A stretch of 64,000 nt of DNA, from NCBI RefSeq assembly GCF_018760785.1, contig NZ_JAHHZO010000007.1, positions 62,001 through 126,000 of the forward strand, given 5' to 3'. This document shows, piece by piece, positions 60,702 to 64,000 of this stretch. The notes under the pieces were generated by a model. That model searched no databases and had not been told where the DNA came from. It worked only from the letters and a program-made list of their open reading frames with translations. This stretch comes from Rhizobium sp. CSW-27 (lineage in GTDB: Bacteria > Pseudomonadota > Alphaproteobacteria > Rhizobiales > Rhizobiaceae). Position numbers and translations under genes: made by a program. How positions within the stretch are numbered: the stretch's first letter is position 1; each line of letters begins with the position of its first letter.

Positions 60702-62075
60702 TTATTTCAACCGCTGCGCATTCTCTGCAATATCGAGAAAAAGCGCCGTCATGATGCGCATCCCCTCTTCTGCAATCGGCACCAGCGCGTGTTCGTTCGG
60801 GCCATGCTGGCCGCATTCGGCATGCGAATGCGGGATCCAGATGGTCGGCAGGCCGAGGATATCGGTAAAGGCATCATTGGGCAGCGAGCCCGCCAGATTG
60901 GGCAGCACATGCGGTGCCTTGCCGCAAGTACGGGCAATCGACTGCTCGACGAAGCGCACCCACGGGTGATCCGGCGAAAAGCGGGTGGCCTTGAAAGGTT
61001 CGCCTTTCGAGGCCCGGACCTCCACCATCGGGTAGCCGTGGGCGTCCAGATGGCGGCGAAGTGCCGGCAGGATTTCGGCCATATCCGTGCCGACGACAAA
61101 GCGCAGCTGGCATGTGGCGCGGGCTGACCCGGAAATGGCGTTCTGCGGTGCCTCGATATTGCCGGCCGAAATGGCCAGAACTGCGAGCGAATTCCACCCG
61201 AAGACGCGTTCGGACGGCGTCAGTTCCACTTCCCCCCAATCGGCGTCATGCCGGCGCGGCGGCAGATCCTTGAGCGCCGCCCGGATTTCCGGCGTCAGGC
61301 TTGTCGGACGCCATTCCGGTATCTGGATCTGGCCGCGACGATCGACGATGCAGGCGATGGCATGCGAGAGCAGGATGACCGGATCTGCCAGCAGGCCGCC
61401 GAAATTGCCGGAATGGTGGTCGCCGTCGCGCAGATTCACCACCAGATCGAAAGACAGACCGCCGCGCGACCCCATGAACATGGTCGGCGTATCCACTGCA
61501 AGGCGCGGTCCGTCGGAGGCAATCAGCACGTCTGCCGAAAGCGCCTGCTTCTTTGTCTCAAAGAACTCGCGCAGACCGAACGATCCCGTCTCCTCGGCCA
61601 TCTCGATGATGATCTTGGCGTTGAAGCCGAGATGACCCTTGGCCCGGATCACCTGTTGAAGCGCCTTGATGTTGATGAGGTGCTGGATCTTGTTGTCGGC
61701 CGTGCCGCGTCCGAAGAGCCTGTCGCCCTCGACCGTCAGCACGAATGGCTCGAGCCCCTCGCGCCAGCGATGCGCCTCGCCATTGCAGACATCGCCATGA
61801 CCATAGATCAGCACGGTCGGCAGCATTTCATTCTCCATGCGCGTGCCGATCAGCAGCGGGGCGCCGCCTGGCCGCGGATTGTCGAAGATCGCGCAGGAAA
61901 AGCCGATTGCCGCCAGCATCGGCTGCATCTCCGCCTCAAGGTAGGCAAGAAGATCCTCCGGCCGCCCTTCCGACTGGCTCACGGAGCGATGCGCGACCAG
62001 CCGCGCCAGATCGGTGGCAAGCCCTCCGCCCGTCACATAGGCCGAGGCCTCCTCCAGTATCGTCTGCCGTTCCAT
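60702..62075 (-). CDS. M20-family metallopeptidase
   Basis: 457-residue M20 dipeptidase/carboxypeptidase-like enzyme. Zinc site: H93 and D95 (YGHGDVCN), bridging D127 (GTADNK), catalytic E161 and E162 (AEETGS), D near IASDGPR, and a C-terminal His in PHSHAECGQHGPNEH. The lid/dimerisation domain lies between about 195 and 340. It would cleave peptides or N-acyl amino acids brought in by the adjacent importer. ATG at 62075 with AAGGTGGCAGC upstream. Confidence 0.85.
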   Translation of the reverse strand: MERQTILEEASAYVTGGGLATDLARLVAHRSVSQSEGRPEDLLAYLEAEMQPMLAAIGFSCAIFDNPRPGGAPLLIGTRMENEMLPTVLIYGHGDVCNGEAHRWREGLEPFVLTVEGDRLFGRGTADNKIQHLINIKALQQVIRAKGHLGFNAKIIIEMAEETGSFGLREFFETKKQALSADVLIASDGPRLAVDTPTMFMGSRGGLSFDLVVNLRDGDHHSGNFGGLLADPVILLSHAIACIVDRRGQIQIPEWRPTSLTPEIRAALKDLPPRRHDADWGEVELTPSERVFGWNSLAVLAISAGNIEAPQNAISGSARATCQLRFVVGTDMAEILPALRRHLDAHGYPMVEVRASKGEPFKATRFSPDHPWVRFVEQSIARTCGKAPHVLPNLAGSLPNDAFTDILGLPTIWIPHSHAECGQHGPNEHALVPIAEEGMRIMTALFLDIAENAQRLK

Positions 62076-62088
62076 GCTTGCTGCCACC

Positions 62089-63753
62089 TTATGCCATGAT
62101 GCTGTCTTGTGCGGCGGCCAGTGCCGCCATGTCCGGTGCCTCCCAGCCATTGCCCGGCATCGCCGCCAGCAAGTGTCTGGTATAATCGCGCTGCGGGTTG
62201 CCGAAGACGGCATCGACGCTGCCATATTCCACCGCTTCGCCCTTTTGCATGACGAGAATATGATCGGAAATCTCCGCCGCGACCCGCAGGTCATGCGTGA
62301 TGAAGATCATCGTCAGGCCGACACTGCGCTTGATGTCATCGAGCAGTTTCAGCACGTCCTTCTGCACCGAGACATCGAGCGCCGACACGGCCTCGTCGGC
62401 AATGAGGATCTTTGGCTCCACCATCAGCGCGCGGGCAATCGAGATCCGCTGCCGCTGCCCGCCGGAGAACTGCGAGGGATAACGATCGAGCGCATCCTCC
62501 TCCAGCCGCACGATCTTCAGCAGTTCGCGTGCCTTCTTCAGCGCCTCGGCTTTCGAGACGCCGAAATTCAGCGGCCCCTCGATCAACAGGTCGCCGATCC
62601 GACGGCGCGGATTGAGCGAACCGTAAGGGTCCTGAAACACGATCTGGATGTGCTTGCGGAAGGCCCGTCGGCTTTCTGCCGTATCGGTCTTCAGCCGTTC
62701 ATTGCCGATCCAGACGCTGCCTTCATCCGGCTCCACCAGCCCCATGAGGCAGCGCACCAGCGTCGATTTTCCCGATCCGGATTCGCCGACAATGCCGAGC
62801 GTCTGGCCCTCCAGAATGGTGAAATCGATGGGGCGGACGGCGTGCACGGTGCGGGCCGGCTTGAACAGGGTGCGCGGGCTCTTGAAGGTCTTCTCGATGC
62901 CTGCCACCCGAAGGCCGACGGGCCTGTCTTCTGGGGGCGCGCCCTTGGTGACGTGGCGGCGTGGTACGGCATCGATCAGCTTGCGGGTATAGGCGTGACG
63001 CGGATTGTTCAGCACGTCGGCGGCACTTCCCTGCTCGACGACCACGCCCTTCTGCATCACCAGAACGCGGTCGGCAATTTCCGCCACCACGTCGAAATCG
63101 TGGGTGACGAACAGGATGCCGGCATTGCGGCTTTCCTTCAGTTCCTTGAACATGTCGAGGATCTGCGCCTGGGTGGTGACGTCGAGCGCGGTGGTCGGCT
63201 CATCGGCAATCAGCAGGCGGGGCTCCATCGCAAGCGCCATGGCAATGACGATGCGCTGCCTTTGGCCGCCGGATAGCTGGTGCGGATAGGCGTGATACAG
63301 CCGCTCCGGCTCCGGCAGCCGCACTTCGGCCAGCAGCGCCAGCGTCATCTGCCGCCGTTCCGCGCGCGTCAGGCTGGTATGGGCGCTGAAGACTTCCTCG
63401 ATCTGGTCGCCCACCGTGTAGCACGGGTTGAGCGCACTCATCGGCTCCTGAAAGATCATGCCCATCCGCTTGCCACGCAGTGCCGCATGCTCCTTCGCAG
63501 AGATCGACAGGACGTCGCGCCCGTCGAACCAGATTTCCCCTGCGGAGGGCTTCAGCACCTTGGGCAGAAGTCCCATGGCGGCGAAGGAGGTGATGGACTT
63601 GCCGGATCCCGATTCACCGACAATGCACAGGATCTCCTTCTCGCGGATATCCAGCGAAAGATTGCTGACGGCGTGCGGGCGATCGCCACCCTTCGGCAGG
63701 TCGATGGTGAGGTTGCGGATGGACAGTACCGATCTTGGATCATGCTCGGTCAT
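62089..63753 (-). CDS. Peptide ABC transporter ATP-binding protein, two fused ABC domains (DppD-DppF type)
   Basis: 554-residue tandem ATPase. First half: Walker A GESGSGKS, signature LSGGQRQR, Walker B LLIADEPTTALD, switch VTHDFDVV. Second half: [46 protein letters not shown]. The fusion corresponds to GsiA/YejF-type proteins serving a dipeptide or glutathione-like importer. The ATG overlaps the permease stop (ATGA) and GGAGGGACG lies upstream. Confidence 0.9.
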   Translation of the reverse strand: MTEHDPRSVLSIRNLTIDLPKGGDRPHAVSNLSLDIREKEILCIVGESGSGKSITSFAAMGLLPKVLKPSAGEIWFDGRDVLSISAKEHAALRGKRMGMIFQEPMSALNPCYTVGDQIEEVFSAHTSLTRAERRQMTLALLAEVRLPEPERLYHAYPHQLSGGQRQRIVIAMALAMEPRLLIADEPTTALDVTTQAQILDMFKELKESRNAGILFVTHDFDVVAEIADRVLVMQKGVVVEQGSAADVLNNPRHAYTRKLIDAVPRRHVTKGAPPEDRPVGLRVAGIEKTFKSPRTLFKPARTVHAVRPIDFTILEGQTLGIVGESGSGKSTLVRCLMGLVEPDEGSVWIGNERLKTDTAESRRAFRKHIQIVFQDPYGSLNPRRRIGDLLIEGPLNFGVSKAEALKKARELLKIVRLEEDALDRYPSQFSGGQRQRISIARALMVEPKILIADEAVSALDVSVQKDVLKLLDDIKRSVGLTMIFITHDLRVAAEISDHILVMQKGEAVEYGSVDAVFGNPQRDYTRHLLAAMPGNGWEAPDMAALAAAQDSIMA

Positions 63754-64000
63754 CAGTTGCGTCCCTCCGGAGCCGTGATGTCGCGAATGCCGTCGCCCAG
63801 AACATTGATGGCCAAAAGCAGAATGAAAAGCGCAATGCCGGGAATGGTGATGAGCCAGCTTTCGAACAGCAGCATTTCCTTGCCTTCCGAAATCATCAGC
63901 CCCCAGGAGGGCGTCGGCGGCTGCACGCCAAGCCCCAGGAAGGAGAGCGCTGCTTCCAGAATGATGGCATGCGCCATTTCCAGCGTGATGATGACGATCA
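63753..64000 (-). CDS. Peptide ABC transporter permease (DppC-like), 5' part outside the window
   Basis: C-terminal 81 residues of a DppC-type permease: the frame is open to the window edge (IVIITLEMAHAIILEAALSFLGLGVQPPTPSWGLMI). LSFLGLGVQPPTPSWG and the end NVLGDGIRDITAPEGRN are the standard C-terminal blocks. The stop overlaps the ATPase start. The N-terminus, DppB partner and binding protein are expected beyond 64000. Confidence 0.85.
   Translation of the reverse strand, partial: IVIITLEMAHAIILEAALSFLGLGVQPPTPSWGLMISEGKEMLLFESWLITIPGIALFILLLAINVLGDGIRDITAPEGRN

Noticed and set aside
1..64000. tRNA or rRNA genes, CRISPR arrays, insertion sequences and replication origins
   Set aside because: No cloverleaf-like segments, regularly spaced direct repeats, transposase-like proteins or origin-type repeats were recognised by reading; a covariance-model scan would be needed to exclude small RNAs.

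Overview
The window is a gene-dense, GC-rich piece of an alphaproteobacterial genome, most probably Rhizobiaceae (Rhizobium/Agrobacterium relatives). Pointers are the many ABC uptake systems of CUT2, polyamine, taurine-like and dipeptide type, each beside its own LysR, LacI or GntR regulator; an ACC deaminase gene (acdS) divergent from an Lrp-type acdR; a three-subunit proton-translocating transhydrogenase (pntAA/pntAB/pntB); a SigF/NrsF-controlled bufferin operon; and a palindromic intergenic element with GCAA-capped arms. No rRNA, tRNA, CRISPR array, insertion sequence or replication origin was seen.

Layout: 0-6 kb, a CUT2 sugar importer (minus strand), its LacI regulator and an SMP-30 lactonase, tied together by identical 12-bp palindromes. 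6-13 kb, a LysR gene and a ydcSTUV-patD-like putrescine uptake/oxidation operon, followed by the scar of a lost dehydrogenase/sugar-kinase operon. 13-21 kb, a LysR gene divergent from a taurine/nitrate-type ABC importer that carries a thiamine-diphosphate enzyme, a GlcG-like protein and an alpha/beta hydrolase. 21-29.5 kb, a GntR regulator, a dipeptide-type ABC operon (plus strand) and a facing operon (minus strand) holding an enolase-superfamily enzyme, an SGNH hydrolase and the missing binding protein; the same operator overlaps the -10 box of both promoters.

29.7-43.2 kb is an all-plus-strand catabolic island: a gamma-glutamyltransferase-like Ntn hydrolase, a cytosine-deaminase-like amidohydrolase, a LysR gene with a sigma-54-like promoter, a polyamine-type importer, a flavin monooxygenase, a creatininase-family amidohydrolase, a CocE-like remnant, a CMP/guanine-deaminase-fold enzyme, a questin-oxidase-like protein and a second amidohydrolase. 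It reads as import and stepwise opening of a nitrogen-rich, probably heterocyclic compound, and I do not recognise the pathway. 43.3-47.2 kb is a bufferin (copper-binding RiPP) operon, bufA-bufB-bufC-doxX, divergent from an ECF sigma factor and NrsF-type anti-sigma, with matching promoter motifs on both sides.

47.2-52.3 kb holds pntAA-pntAB-pntB co-directional with a succinate-semialdehyde dehydrogenase, and a divergent TetR gene behind a 28-bp near-perfect palindrome. 52.6-55 kb is an ABC exporter plus an Rrf2 regulator. 55-59.1 kb is acdR/acdS followed by an unusual stand-alone AceE-like 2-oxo acid dehydrogenase E1. 59.2-64 kb (minus strand) is an amidase, an M20 peptidase, a double-domain peptide ABC ATPase and a permease that runs off the window end. 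The recurring theme is scavenging of plant- or soil-derived sugars, amines, peptides and nitrogen heterocycles.
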